Source: Azoarcus sp.
GTDB taxonomy: Bacteria; Pseudomonadota; Gammaproteobacteria; Burkholderiales; Rhodocyclaceae
Reading direction: 5' to 3'
NCBI GenBank assembly: GCA_031257305.1
Contig: JAIRPB010000090.1
Coordinates: forward strand, 1 to 41,222
DNA length: 41,222 nt
Both the position numbers and the translations under genes were made by a program. Below the pieces are notes generated by a model. That model was not told where the DNA came from. It searched no databases and saw only the letters and a list, made by a program, of their open reading frames with translations. Of this stretch, positions 8,473 through 16,868 are shown one piece after another. How positions within the stretch are numbered: position 1 is the first letter of the stretch; every line of letters begins with the position of its first letter.

Positions 8473-9606
8473 ATGACTGCTTCTGCTGATATTTGTCTTG
8501 AATTGCGCGATACAGAAAACCCGCCGAGTCTGCGGGTTTGTGGCGCTTGGACTTTGGCCCGGTATCAGATGCTGGCCGCACAGGTGGCGAGTCTTCGCGG
8601 GCGGGTTAGGCCGGGGACGGCTATCGACTTTTCCGCGCTCACGGTGTTGGATACGGCGGGCGCGCGGCTGTTGTGCGAGCTTGTTGGGATAAGCGGGCTG
8701 AAAAACGCGCTGGCGGGCGAAACCCTCCAGCCGGCCCAGCGCGCGCTGCTGGAAGCGGTGGCCTCGGCGCTTGCTTTGCCCGGCCCGGCCCCGGAAAAAC
8801 GTTACCGCTTCGGCGATGTGCTGGTGCGTATCGGGAAGGCGATGGCCGCATTCCGGCATCATGTTGTGGGGTTGCTCGGTTTTATCGGCGTCACGCTTGA
8901 GCAGTTGGCACGCACTGTCTGCAAGCCCCGCCGCTGGCGCGTGGTGGCGACGGTAGCGCATCTTGAACATATTGGTTTTGACGCCGTGCCTATCGTGGCG
9001 CTGCTCACTTTTTTGGTGGGCGCGGTGGTGGCTTTTCTCGGCGCGACCGTGCTGGCGCAATTTGGGGCCACTATTTATACGGTGAGTTTGATTGGGTATG
9101 CGTTTTTGCGCGAGTTTGGCGTTTTGCTGGCGGCTATCTTGGCGGCCGGCCGCACTTCTAGCGCCTTTGCGGCACAGATTGGCTCGATGCGCGCCAATGG
9201 GGAAGTGGATGCTATCCGGGTGCTTGGGCTTAACCCGGTAGAGCTATTGGTGCTGCCCCGTGTGCTGGCGATGATGCTGGCGTTGCCGATTCTGACGTTC
9301 ATTGCCATTATTTGCGGCATCGCGGGGGGCATGACGGTTTGCGTTTTGCGTCTGGACATTTCGTTTGGGATGTTCGTTTCGGTATTCACCGATAATATCG
9401 GGCCGAGCCATTTTTATATTGGTATGGCCAAAGCCCCCATTTTTGCTTTTCTGATTGCCGTGATTGGCAGTTTGGAAGGTTTCCGGGCAAGCGGCAGCGC
9501 GCAGTCTGTAGGCGAACACACGACCTCTGCCGTGGTGAAGTCGATTTTTACGGTGATTGTGGTGGATGCCGTTGCGGCGATGTTCTTTATGGAGATGGGT
9601 TGGTGA
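8473..9606 (+). CDS. MlaE-family lipid ABC transporter permease with N-terminal STAS-like domain
   Basis: N-terminal STAS-like TAIDFSALTVLDTAGARLLCEL, then MlaE permease motifs FDAVPIVALLTFLVGAVVAFLG, REFGVLLAAILAAGRTSSAFAAQIGSM. Confidence 0.88.
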   Translation: MTASADICLELRDTENPPSLRVCGAWTLARYQMLAAQVASLRGRVRPGTAIDFSALTVLDTAGARLLCELVGISGLKNALAGETLQPAQRALLEAVASALALPGPAPEKRYRFGDVLVRIGKAMAAFRHHVVGLLGFIGVTLEQLARTVCKPRRWRVVATVAHLEHIGFDAVPIVALLTFLVGAVVAFLGATVLAQFGATIYTVSLIGYAFLREFGVLLAAILAAGRTSSAFAAQIGSMRANGEVDAIRVLGLNPVELLVLPRVLAMMLALPILTFIAIICGIAGGMTVCVLRLDISFGMFVSVFTDNIGPSHFYIGMAKAPIFAFLIAVIGSLEGFRASGSAQSVGEHTTSAVVKSIFTVIVVDAVAAMFFMEMGW

Positions 9607-10418
9607 GCGCCGCGAAAGCCAATGCCCATCGGGTAGGCTCCCATGCGGAACCCGTTATCCAAGCGCGGGGCATTTGCAACCGCTTTGGAAAACAGACTGT
9701 TCATGAAGGGCTGAATCTGGATGTCTTGCGCGGGGAAGTGCTGGCCGTCGTCGGCGGTTCGGGGACGGGCAAATCGGTTCTGCTGCGCACGCTGATTGGC
9801 CTTAACCGCCCTAGCGCGGGGTCGGTACGCTTGTTTGGGCAGGATATATACGCTTCACAGGCGGCGGGCAGTGCCAGTTTGTTGAGGCGCATTGGGGTAC
9901 TGTTTCAGCAGGGCGCGTTGTTTTCTTCGATGACAGTATTGGAAAATGTGGCGCTGCCCCTGATTGAGCATACCCGATTATCATCAGACGAAGCCCAGCG
10001 TCTGGCCGCGCTTAAGATTTTGCTTGCCGGGTTGCCTGCTGACGCGGGCGGCAAATTGCCCAGTGAGCTTTCCGGCGGCATGGTAAAACGGGCGGCATTG
10101 GCGCGGGCGCTTGCGCTTGACCCAGATATTCTTTTTCTGGATGAGCCAACGGCGGGGCTGGACCCCATTGGTGCGGCGGCATTCGACCAATTGATTTTGA
10201 CCCTGCGCGGCGCGTTAGGGTTAACGGTTTTTCTGGTGACGCATGACTTAGATACGCTCTATGCCATTGTGGACCGGGTTGCGGTGCTGGCTAATCGGCG
10301 GGTTCTGGTCAATGATTGTCTGGAAGCCGTCGCGGCAACCGAGAATGAATGGATAAAAGAGTATTTCCACGGCCCACGCGGCCGCGCCGCGCAAACTGCG
10401 CGTAATTGTGAATCATGA
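9600..10418 (+). CDS. MlaF-family ABC transporter ATP-binding protein (start TTG 9600 or GTG 9603)
   Basis: Walker A GGSGTGKSVLLR, Q-loop GVLFQQGALFSS, signature LSGGMVKRAALARAL, Walker B ILFLDEPTAGLDP, VTHD. Confidence 0.92.
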   Translation: MVSAAKANAHRVGSHAEPVIQARGICNRFGKQTVHEGLNLDVLRGEVLAVVGGSGTGKSVLLRTLIGLNRPSAGSVRLFGQDIYASQAAGSASLLRRIGVLFQQGALFSSMTVLENVALPLIEHTRLSSDEAQRLAALKILLAGLPADAGGKLPSELSGGMVKRAALARALALDPDILFLDEPTAGLDPIGAAAFDQLILTLRGALGLTVFLVTHDLDTLYAIVDRVAVLANRRVLVNDCLEAVAATENEWIKEYFHGPRGRAAQTARNCES

Positions 10419-10428
10419 GAGAGGCAAC

Positions 10429-11361
10429 ATGGAAACCCGTGCGCACCATCTTCTGATTGGCCTTTTTACCGTGGGTACGGTGCTGGCCGCGCTTGTCTTT
10501 ACGTTGTGGCTCAATGGCAGCGGCGATGAAGGCGATTTCAAAACGTATGACGTATTGTTTGATGAGGCGGTATCGGGACTCTCGAACGGTAGCACGGTAG
10601 AGTACAAAGGCATCAAAATTGGTACCGTGCAGGATTTGAGGCTTGACCCTACCAACATGCGCCGTGTGCGCGCCCGGATACGGGTGGAGCCGGTGGCGCC
10701 CATTTTTACCGATACCCGTGCGCGGCTTCATACCGCTGGCATTACCGGGTTATCGACGATTACCCTGACTGAAGGCACCGGCGAACCTTTGGCCCCGCGC
10801 CCCGGCGAAATTCTGGTCATTCCCACGGAACTTTCCTCGCTTAGCAAACTGCTGGATAGCGGCGAGGACGCGATGACCAACGTCAACCGCACGCTGATTC
10901 ATGTTCAGGCGCTCTTTTCGGAAAACAACCTCGCTAACGTTGCCCGCACGCTCGAAAATCTGGAACGCGCCACGAGTGCGTTATCTGCCGGGCAGGAAGA
11001 TATGCGCCAGACGCTTGAGCAATTGTCCCGCGCCAGCAAACAGGCCAACGTGGTGCTGGGCGAGACATCCCAACTGATACAGGATGCCCGCCGCTTGCTG
11101 GATGGGCCGGGGCAGGGCGTGTTCGATAGCGCCCAGCGTTCGATGGTGTCGCTGGAACACGCGATGCAAAGCCTCGATAAGCTGTTGGCGGATAACCGAG
11201 TCCCGTTGGATACGGGGCTGAAGGCTTTGGCGGATTTGGGTTCTGCCGTCACAGAACTGCGCTCAACCCTAGCGTCTTTGCGCACGATTGCCCGCCGGCT
11301 TGAAGAGCGTCCTGCTGATTATCTGCTGGGCCTTGAACCTACCCGGGAGTTCAAACCATGA
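10429..11361 (+). CDS. MCE/MlaD domain protein
   Basis: METRAHHLLIGLFTVGTVLAALVFTLWL single TM, MCE domain VLFDEAVSGLSNGSTVEYKGIKIGTVQDLRLDP, C-terminal helical region. Confidence 0.9.
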   Translation: METRAHHLLIGLFTVGTVLAALVFTLWLNGSGDEGDFKTYDVLFDEAVSGLSNGSTVEYKGIKIGTVQDLRLDPTNMRRVRARIRVEPVAPIFTDTRARLHTAGITGLSTITLTEGTGEPLAPRPGEILVIPTELSSLSKLLDSGEDAMTNVNRTLIHVQALFSENNLANVARTLENLERATSALSAGQEDMRQTLEQLSRASKQANVVLGETSQLIQDARRLLDGPGQGVFDSAQRSMVSLEHAMQSLDKLLADNRVPLDTGLKALADLGSAVTELRSTLASLRTIARRLEERPADYLLGLEPTREFKP

Positions 11362-12044
11362 TGTTCAGGCGCTTTTGCTGTTTCCTTCGCAAGCTCTGCG
11401 TTTTATGCCTATTGCCTTGCGCGGGCTGTACGATTTTGCCCAAACCTGAACCCGTCGACGTCTACCTCTTGCCTGTTTCACGCGATGCCGCACGTCCCGC
11501 TGACACAGCATTGCGGACATGGTCGCTGCGCATTGCCCGCCCGGATTCCAGCGGGCAACTGCTCGGGCAGCGCATCCTCGTTATCCCCGAACCCAACCGG
11601 GTGAGCGTCTATCAGGGCGCGAATTGGCACGAGCCAGCCGCGCTGTTGCTACGTAACCGTTTTTTTGACGCATTTAGGGCCGACGGGCGCATCAATGCGC
11701 TGTCGACCGAAGAAATGCGGACTTACGCGGATTTTGAACTGGCGAGCGAACTCGCCGCATTTCACAGCGAATATCGGCAGGAAGGCAAACCGCCGGAGGT
11801 GTTAATCAAGCTCGATGCCCGCGTAATTGATACGGCCAGCCGCCGTATTGTGGCCAGCCGCGCTTTTGAAGTGCGGGAAGCCGCCGCCGACGGTGCGGTC
11901 CCCACCGTGGTGGCGGCTTTTGGGCGGGCCGCCGACCAGCTTTGTGCTGACCTCGTGGCGTGGGCTATTGCCGGGGCCGATGGGGCGGGGCGGGCGAACG
12001 CCCCGGCAGAAACCTTGCCGGTGAAGGAAGCGCCCCAACCTTAA
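11358..12044 (+). CDS. ABC-type transport auxiliary lipoprotein (PqiC/DUF330-like)
   Basis: Lipobox LLPCAGC, then LRIARPDSSGQLLGQRILVIPEPNRVSVYQGANWHEPAALLLRNRFFDAF; ATGA overlap with the MCE gene. Confidence 0.82.
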   Translation: MMFRRFCCFLRKLCVLCLLPCAGCTILPKPEPVDVYLLPVSRDAARPADTALRTWSLRIARPDSSGQLLGQRILVIPEPNRVSVYQGANWHEPAALLLRNRFFDAFRADGRINALSTEEMRTYADFELASELAAFHSEYRQEGKPPEVLIKLDARVIDTASRRIVASRAFEVREAAADGAVPTVVAAFGRAADQLCADLVAWAIAGADGAGRANAPAETLPVKEAPQP

Positions 12045-12055
12045 AAGCGGTTGCC

Positions 12056-12286
12056 CTATTTATGACGGACAAAAAACTCGTAAGTGCTGTCCGGCATTTC
12101 TTTTTGGCTTAGCATCTCGTGCCCGGTTTGGCGGACAAACGCCTCGAAATCCTTGACTGACGCAGGGTCTGACGTGAGCACCCGCACAACCCGCCCGTTG
12201 GGCAAATCAGCCAGCGCCCGCTTGAGTCTCAAAACTGGCAACGGGCAACTCAAGCCCCGCGCATCAACATCTTTGTCAAATTCCAT
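12056..12286 (-). CDS. TusA/SirA-family sulfurtransferase
   Basis: 76 aa; DARGLSCPLPVLRLKRAL motif (CPxP). Confidence 0.9.
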   Translation of the reverse strand: MEFDKDVDARGLSCPLPVLRLKRALADLPNGRVVRVLTSDPASVKDFEAFVRQTGHEMLSQKEMPDSTYEFFVRHK

Positions 12287-12300
12287 CTTGTTTCACCTTA

Positions 12301-13755
12301 TCAACGCAGTTTTCTTGGCGGGTCACGCCATTTTTCCTCAACGGAACGTTTGCGGATTTCGCGCAAGCGCGCGTCAATGGCGGACATCTCGTAAAAGTCG
12401 CCATCCCCGGCGCGGCGCGCCAGTTCTAGCTGTTCGAGCGCGGCCCGCCAAGCGCCCTGCAACACATAGACTTCTGATTGTGCACGGTATTGTGCCGAGC
12501 GGTGGCCCAAATTTGCGTTGGCATGCGCGAGCAGCCCCCACAGCCGGGCATCGTTTCCATGTCCCGATAACGCCCGCCGCACGGTTTTTTCCGCCTCGGC
12601 GGCTTGTCCGCCCGCAATCTGCGCGTCAGCCAGCGCATAGACTAAACTCATGCGGTCTGGAAAATCACGGTACGCGGCCGTCAGGGTTTTAATCGCAGAG
12701 TCCGTATCGTGGCGGGCCATCGCAATTTCAGCGGATAGTCCCGCAACAAGCGGCGAAAACGCGGCCCATCGGCGCATCGCGTCAGCCGTGTGCGCCGCTT
12801 CTTCTAAGCGCCCCTGCTTGAGTTGCGCGTAAGCCAAGCCATAACGTAGCGCCGCGTTGTTTGGGCTGCCCTCGATTTGTCCTGCAAACAAACGTACCGC
12901 TTCAACCGCAGGCATTGACTGGACGCGCAGACGGGCGCGCACATAGCCGAAATCCGGCGAATCAGGGACTTGGCGGTAACGCATGCTCATCACCCGGTTT
13001 TCCATATCGGCAATACGTTCCGTGGTGAGCGGGTGGGTGCGCATATAAGCCGGCGCGCTATTTTCGTATAGGCGTGAGTTGCGCTGTAGCCGCTCAAAGA
13101 ACGCCGCCATCCCGCGTGCGTCAAACCCTGCTGATTCAAGCGTTTGCAGGCCGATACGGTCTGCCTCGCGTTCAAAATCGCGTGAATAACCCAACTGCGC
13201 TTGGGTAGCGCCGGCGACGCCAGATACGATAACCGCTTCACTCACTTGCGGATTCTTAGCCGCGAGTCCCGCCAAAATGGATGCTAACGTCATCCATGTG
13301 AGCTGTTTCTGCTTGCCAATGAGTTGCGCGATATGCCGCTGGGTAACATGCCCGATTTCATGCCCAAGCACCCCGGCTAATTCCGACTCCGACTGTGCCG
13401 CGAGAATCAGGCCAGTATGGACGCCGATATAACCGCCCGGAAATGCGAATGCGTTAAGCATGGCATCTTTCACCACAAAAAATTCAAAAGCGCGTCCCGG
13501 CTCGGCACTTGCCGCCACCAGACGCCGCCCGAGCCGGCTGATGTATTCCGCCACCACCGGGTCGTCGATTACGGACGGGTCTTGGCGCACCTCGCGCATA
13601 ATTTCTTCGCCCATCTGACGTTCTTTGGCAGGCGAAAGGTCATCAACGCCCACGTCCCCCAAATCGGGCAAGCCCGCCGCAAAAGCGTTGGGGATAAGGC
13701 AAAAAAGCAGCACGAGAAGCGATGAAAACCATTTACGCATGATTCCGCGCATCAT
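12301..13755 (-). CDS. M48-family periplasmic metalloprotease with TPR-like C-terminus (BepA/YfgC-like)
   Basis: Signal peptide, HEIGHVTQRH zinc motif, SRDFEREADRIGLQTLESAGFD, THPLTTERI, C-terminal helical repeats. Confidence 0.9.
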   Translation of the reverse strand: MMRGIMRKWFSSLLVLLFCLIPNAFAAGLPDLGDVGVDDLSPAKERQMGEEIMREVRQDPSVIDDPVVAEYISRLGRRLVAASAEPGRAFEFFVVKDAMLNAFAFPGGYIGVHTGLILAAQSESELAGVLGHEIGHVTQRHIAQLIGKQKQLTWMTLASILAGLAAKNPQVSEAVIVSGVAGATQAQLGYSRDFEREADRIGLQTLESAGFDARGMAAFFERLQRNSRLYENSAPAYMRTHPLTTERIADMENRVMSMRYRQVPDSPDFGYVRARLRVQSMPAVEAVRLFAGQIEGSPNNAALRYGLAYAQLKQGRLEEAAHTADAMRRWAAFSPLVAGLSAEIAMARHDTDSAIKTLTAAYRDFPDRMSLVYALADAQIAGGQAAEAEKTVRRALSGHGNDARLWGLLAHANANLGHRSAQYRAQSEVYVLQGAWRAALEQLELARRAGDGDFYEMSAIDARLREIRKRSVEEKWRDPPRKLR

Positions 13756-13921
13756 ACCGCCTTGCGCAAGCGGATGGCGTCAAAATAATTCAATTGCCCG
13801 CCTGTTTTTGCTGAAACAGTGACTAACACTGTGCGGATTGGCTCACCTATACCCTCATTAGACTGTAAAGTGACAATAAAACGCATAAAATACAATAACA
13901 TAAAATAAACACAAAAACATG

Positions 13922-13950
13922 TTGACATACGCACAAGTAATACCTATATT
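13922..13950 (+). promoter_or_regulatory. Sigma-70 promoter upstream of the comEA-like gene
   Basis: TTGACA-N17-TATATT, followed by an aaggag ribosome-binding site before ATG 13983. Confidence 0.7.
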
Positions 13951-13982
13951 AACTTTTCCAGTTAACCCAAAGGAGTATTGTC

Positions 13983-14294
13983 ATGCAACGGTTCCTCCGT
14001 TCTCTCGTTTTGTTTTTCGCGCTCAGCCCCTTGGGCGCGATGGCGCTAGAACCCGTCAATATCAACACTGCGGATTCAGCCGCTCTACAGCAAATTAACG
14101 GCATCGGGGCCGCCAAGGCCAATGCCATCATCGAATACCGCAAAGCCAACGGCCCATTTGCCAAAGTTGAAGATTTGGTCAAAGTGCCGGGAATCGGTGA
14201 AAAATCCCTCGTCCACCTAAAGCCGCAAGTCACCGTAGGTTCCGCCACCTCAGCGGCTCCGGCGGCTAAAGCGGCGGGGGGCAAGGCGAAGTAA
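13983..14294 (+). CDS. ComEA-like helix-hairpin-helix protein
   Basis: Signal peptide; EPVNINTADSAALQQINGIGAAKANAIIEYRKANGPFAKVEDLVKVPGIGEKSL. Confidence 0.9.
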   Translation: MQRFLRSLVLFFALSPLGAMALEPVNINTADSAALQQINGIGAAKANAIIEYRKANGPFAKVEDLVKVPGIGEKSLVHLKPQVTVGSATSAAPAAKAAGGKAK

Positions 14295-14296
14295 AG

Positions 14297-14334
14297 AAAA
14301 AACGCCCGTTTCTTTTTGTGGAAACGGGCGTTTT
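14297..14334. terminator. Bidirectional intrinsic terminator between comEA-like and msrAB-like genes
   Basis: aaaaaacgcccgtttc-tttttgtg-gaaacgggcgtttt, A-tract on one side and T-tract on the other, between convergent genes. Confidence 0.85.
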
Positions 14335-14347
14335 GGAGAGTGGGCAG

Positions 14348-15973
14348 TTATTTAACAAGAGGTTTTAATTCGCCATAGTTTTGTTTGTCCATTTCTTCAT
14401 AAGGAACGAAACGGATTGAAACACTGTTGATGCAATAACGTAACCCGCCTTTTTCTTTAGGACCGTCATCAAATACATGCCCGAGATGGGAATTGCCAAC
14501 GCGGCTTCTTACTTCGGTTCGCTTCATACCATAACTGTTATCGACGTGTTCAGTAATCACTGCTGGGTCAATAGGTTTTGTGAAACTTGGCCAGCCACAG
14601 CCCGAATCAAATTTATCAGCGGAAGAAAATAACGGTTCGCCAGTGACTATATCTACATAAATGCCCGGGCTTTTATGATTCCAAAATTTACCTGAAAAAG
14701 CGCGTTCTGTTCCTGCGTTTTGGGTAACATTGTATTCTTCGGGCGTCAGGATTTTTTTCAATTCTTCATCAGAAGGTTTTGAATAAAGATTGGGATTTAT
14801 AAGCCCCGTTTTTGGGGGCTGAATATCTTTTAGGCTATCAAAACTAATATGGCAATATCCGCCGGGGTTCTTTTTCAAATAATCTTGGTGATATTCTTCG
14901 GCAAGAAAATAATTTTTAATGGGCTGTAATTCTACCGCCAGCGGTTTGTTGTATTTTTTCTGTACCTCCGCCATGACAGAAGCAAGAATTTTTTTGTCGG
15001 CATCATTTGTGTAATACATACCCGTGCGATACTGGCTACCTATATCGTTGCCCTGCCGATTGACGCTAATGGGGTTAATGATTTTGAAAAATTGTTCCGC
15101 AAGGGTTGTGAGGCTAATCGTTTTGGGGTCATAGCGCACATGTACGGTTTCAGCGTGGCCGGTTTTTCCAGAACAGACTTCCTCGTATGTGGGGTTTTCT
15201 TTTGTGCCGTTTGCGTATCCAACGGTGACATCCTGTACGCCGGGAATACGTGAGAAGTATTCCTCGACGCCCCAAAAACAGCCGCCGGCAAAATAAATTT
15301 CATGGAAGTGGGTTGTGTGAGCCATTGTTTTTTTTATATCCAAGGTTTGGTTGGGCATTTCGTTTGTCGGTAAAATTTTGCCAGCAGTTAAGTTTTTAAG
15401 AATCTGCGCGTTCGATTCTTCGCCTCTTGTCTTTTTTAACACTGTGCCGTCTCCGGCTAAATACACCGCCGTGGGATAAGTCCGAACATCGAATTGCTCA
15501 ATGATAGCGCCTGATTCGTCAAAATAAACCGGAAAAGTAAGTTTTTGGGTTTTCGCCCACTGAATGAAATCATCCTTGGGAATTTCCCCGTTTAATCCGG
15601 GGGTAACAATAGAGATTACCGCCACATTTTGCAAAGACGACGCCTGTTTAGCCAGCGCCGCAAAATCCTCAAGTCCCCCCAAACAGGAAGGACACCATGT
15701 TGCCCAGAATTTAATGTAAACCGTTTTGCCTTGAAACTGCGCAAGGTTTATAGGGACACCATCCAACCCCGGCAGGGATTGTCCATAAGCTGATTGGGTG
15801 ATTGATGAAAAATTTTGCATAGGGCGTGTTTTATCTACAGTTTGCGGGTTAAAGAATGCCCAGAAGCCGATGAGCGTGACGAGAAAGACGGCTATCGGAA
15901 AGATTTTGCCTGTTTTGCCTAAAAAATGACGAATACGCTCGGTGTTATCTGAAAAATGGCCTAGGGATTTCAT
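14348..15973 (-). CDS. Membrane-anchored trifunctional TlpA-like thioredoxin / MsrA / MsrB fusion (PilB-type)
   Basis: N-terminal [15 protein letters not shown] thioredoxin motif, Msr[15 protein letters not shown], Msr[11 protein letters not shown] and [16 protein letters not shown]. Confidence 0.92.
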   Translation of the reverse strand: MKSLGHFSDNTERIRHFLGKTGKIFPIAVFLVTLIGFWAFFNPQTVDKTRPMQNFSSITQSAYGQSLPGLDGVPINLAQFQGKTVYIKFWATWCPSCLGGLEDFAALAKQASSLQNVAVISIVTPGLNGEIPKDDFIQWAKTQKLTFPVYFDESGAIIEQFDVRTYPTAVYLAGDGTVLKKTRGEESNAQILKNLTAGKILPTNEMPNQTLDIKKTMAHTTHFHEIYFAGGCFWGVEEYFSRIPGVQDVTVGYANGTKENPTYEEVCSGKTGHAETVHVRYDPKTISLTTLAEQFFKIINPISVNRQGNDIGSQYRTGMYYTNDADKKILASVMAEVQKKYNKPLAVELQPIKNYFLAEEYHQDYLKKNPGGYCHISFDSLKDIQPPKTGLINPNLYSKPSDEELKKILTPEEYNVTQNAGTERAFSGKFWNHKSPGIYVDIVTGEPLFSSADKFDSGCGWPSFTKPIDPAVITEHVDNSYGMKRTEVRSRVGNSHLGHVFDDGPKEKGGLRYCINSVSIRFVPYEEMDKQNYGELKPLVK

Positions 15974-16041
15974 AATAGCGCCTATGTTTTAGTCTTACGC
16001 CAAGTAGATACCGTCTCCGCCGTCAAGGCATCGCAGAGTAT

Positions 16042-16131
16042 CCGTCATTGCGAGCGAAGCGAAGCAATCCAGAACGGTATTCCTGCCCGAAAGCCTGGAT
16101 TGCCACGGCGCTTCGCGCTTCGCAATGACGG
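16042..16131. repeat. Dispersed palindromic repeat (CCGTCATTGCGAGCGAAGCGAAGCAATCCAG type)
   Basis: Imperfect inverted arms ccgtcattgcgagcgaagcgaagcaatccag and ctggattgccacggcgcttcgcgcttcgcaatgacgg about 20 nt apart. Confidence 0.8.
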
Positions 16132-16303
16132 GATGGGTGTTTGCCCAACGGTCGTGGGTTGGCGGGAAGATTTCAGGATGCGGGTTTCTGTAGAGGGGGC
16201 AGACAGCGTTTTCCAGATAATGTACTCCCCTCATGATGGCCTTAGGCGTTTTTTCCGCCCTAACAGTACGCCAAAGCGACTAGCATGATTGCCGAGCCGC
16301 TCA

Positions 16304-16337
16304 AATAAAAAACCGCCTTTCGGCGGTTTTTTATTTG
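16304..16337 (-). terminator. Intrinsic terminator downstream of tRNA-Asp
   Basis: Palindrome aaataaaaaaccgcc-ttt-cggcggttttttattt. Confidence 0.8.
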
Positions 16338-16363
16338 AAAATCAACAGATTACAAAGTATTTC

Positions 16364-16440
16364 TGGCGGAGTGGACGGGACTCGAACCCGCGACCCCCGG
16401 CGTGACAGGCCGGTATTCTAACCAACTGAACTACCACTCC
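16364..16440 (-). tRNA. tRNA-Asp (anticodon GTC), CCA encoded
   Basis: Reverse complement ggagtggtagttcagttggttagaataccggcctGTCacgccgggggtcgcgggttcgagtcccgtccactccgCCA folds as a cloverleaf; 77 nt. Confidence 0.95.
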
Positions 16441-16513
16441 ACACGTTAAGCTCACCCGGAAACCCCCGCGCCTTGCGGTAGGAGGGAACGCTTGTTCCCG
16501 GGCGAAAGCGGGG

Positions 16514-16541
16514 ATTATAGAGATTTTTTCCGTCCACGCAA
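16514..16541 (-). promoter_or_regulatory. Candidate sigma-70 promoter for tRNA-Asp with GC-rich discriminator
   Basis: Minus strand TTGCGT-N16-TATAAT followed by ccccgc. Confidence 0.55.
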
Positions 16542-16639
16542 GGGTACGGGCGTTTCTGTGGGCAGAAATCCGTCAATTGCGTGGGCGGATGGCCACCGTT
16601 CTTCTTGCCAATGGGCAGGGTGAGCGTGTTACGTCTATT

Positions 16640-16686
16640 TGCACAGAAGCAGTGCGCTATAAGGCGTTATGCACCAAATTAGCGCA
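16640..16686 (+). promoter_or_regulatory. Two NtrC-like binding sites upstream of glnA
   Basis: TGCAC-AGAAGCA-GTGCG (16640-16656) and TGCAC-CAAATTA-GCGCA (16670-16686), centres 30 bp apart; both fit TGCAC-N7-GTGCA. Confidence 0.65.
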
Positions 16687-16748
16687 TATGATTCATTCGG
16701 ATTTTCCCAGTCCCTTGTGACACAATGCGCGTTTGGCTGCATTGTCCT

Positions 16749-16763
16749 TGGCACGGATACTGC
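16749..16763 (+). promoter_or_regulatory. Sigma-54 (-24/-12) promoter of glnA
   Basis: TGGCACGGATACTGC: GG and GC elements 12 bp apart, close to consensus TGGCACG-N4-TTGC. Confidence 0.7.
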
Positions 16764-16868
16764 TGTGTTTCGCGGACTGAACGTCCGGCCGGGTATTTCC
16801 AAAAAGTCCTATCGGCTCGGGCGGAACATCGTGAAGTCCGCTTTTGCTTGATTTTTCTAGGAGTGAAT

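Noticed and set aside
8404-9060. 218-aa minus-strand ORF opposite the mlaE-like gene
   Set aside because: Low-complexity Arg/His/Gln-rich translation, antisense to a clear permease.
12045-12055. Possible terminator between the convergent lipoprotein gene and tusA
   Set aside because: The gap is only 11 nt and no stable hairpin with a T-tract is visible.
13752-13934. 60-aa minus-strand ORF upstream of the BepA-like gene
   Set aside because: Lies in an AT-rich intergenic region overlapping the BepA start; no conserved features and no convincing RBS.
16725-16868. N-terminal extension of GlnA in the ORF track
   Set aside because: Overlaps the sigma-54 promoter; the true start is the ATG at 16869 with a good RBS and gives the standard 469-aa length.
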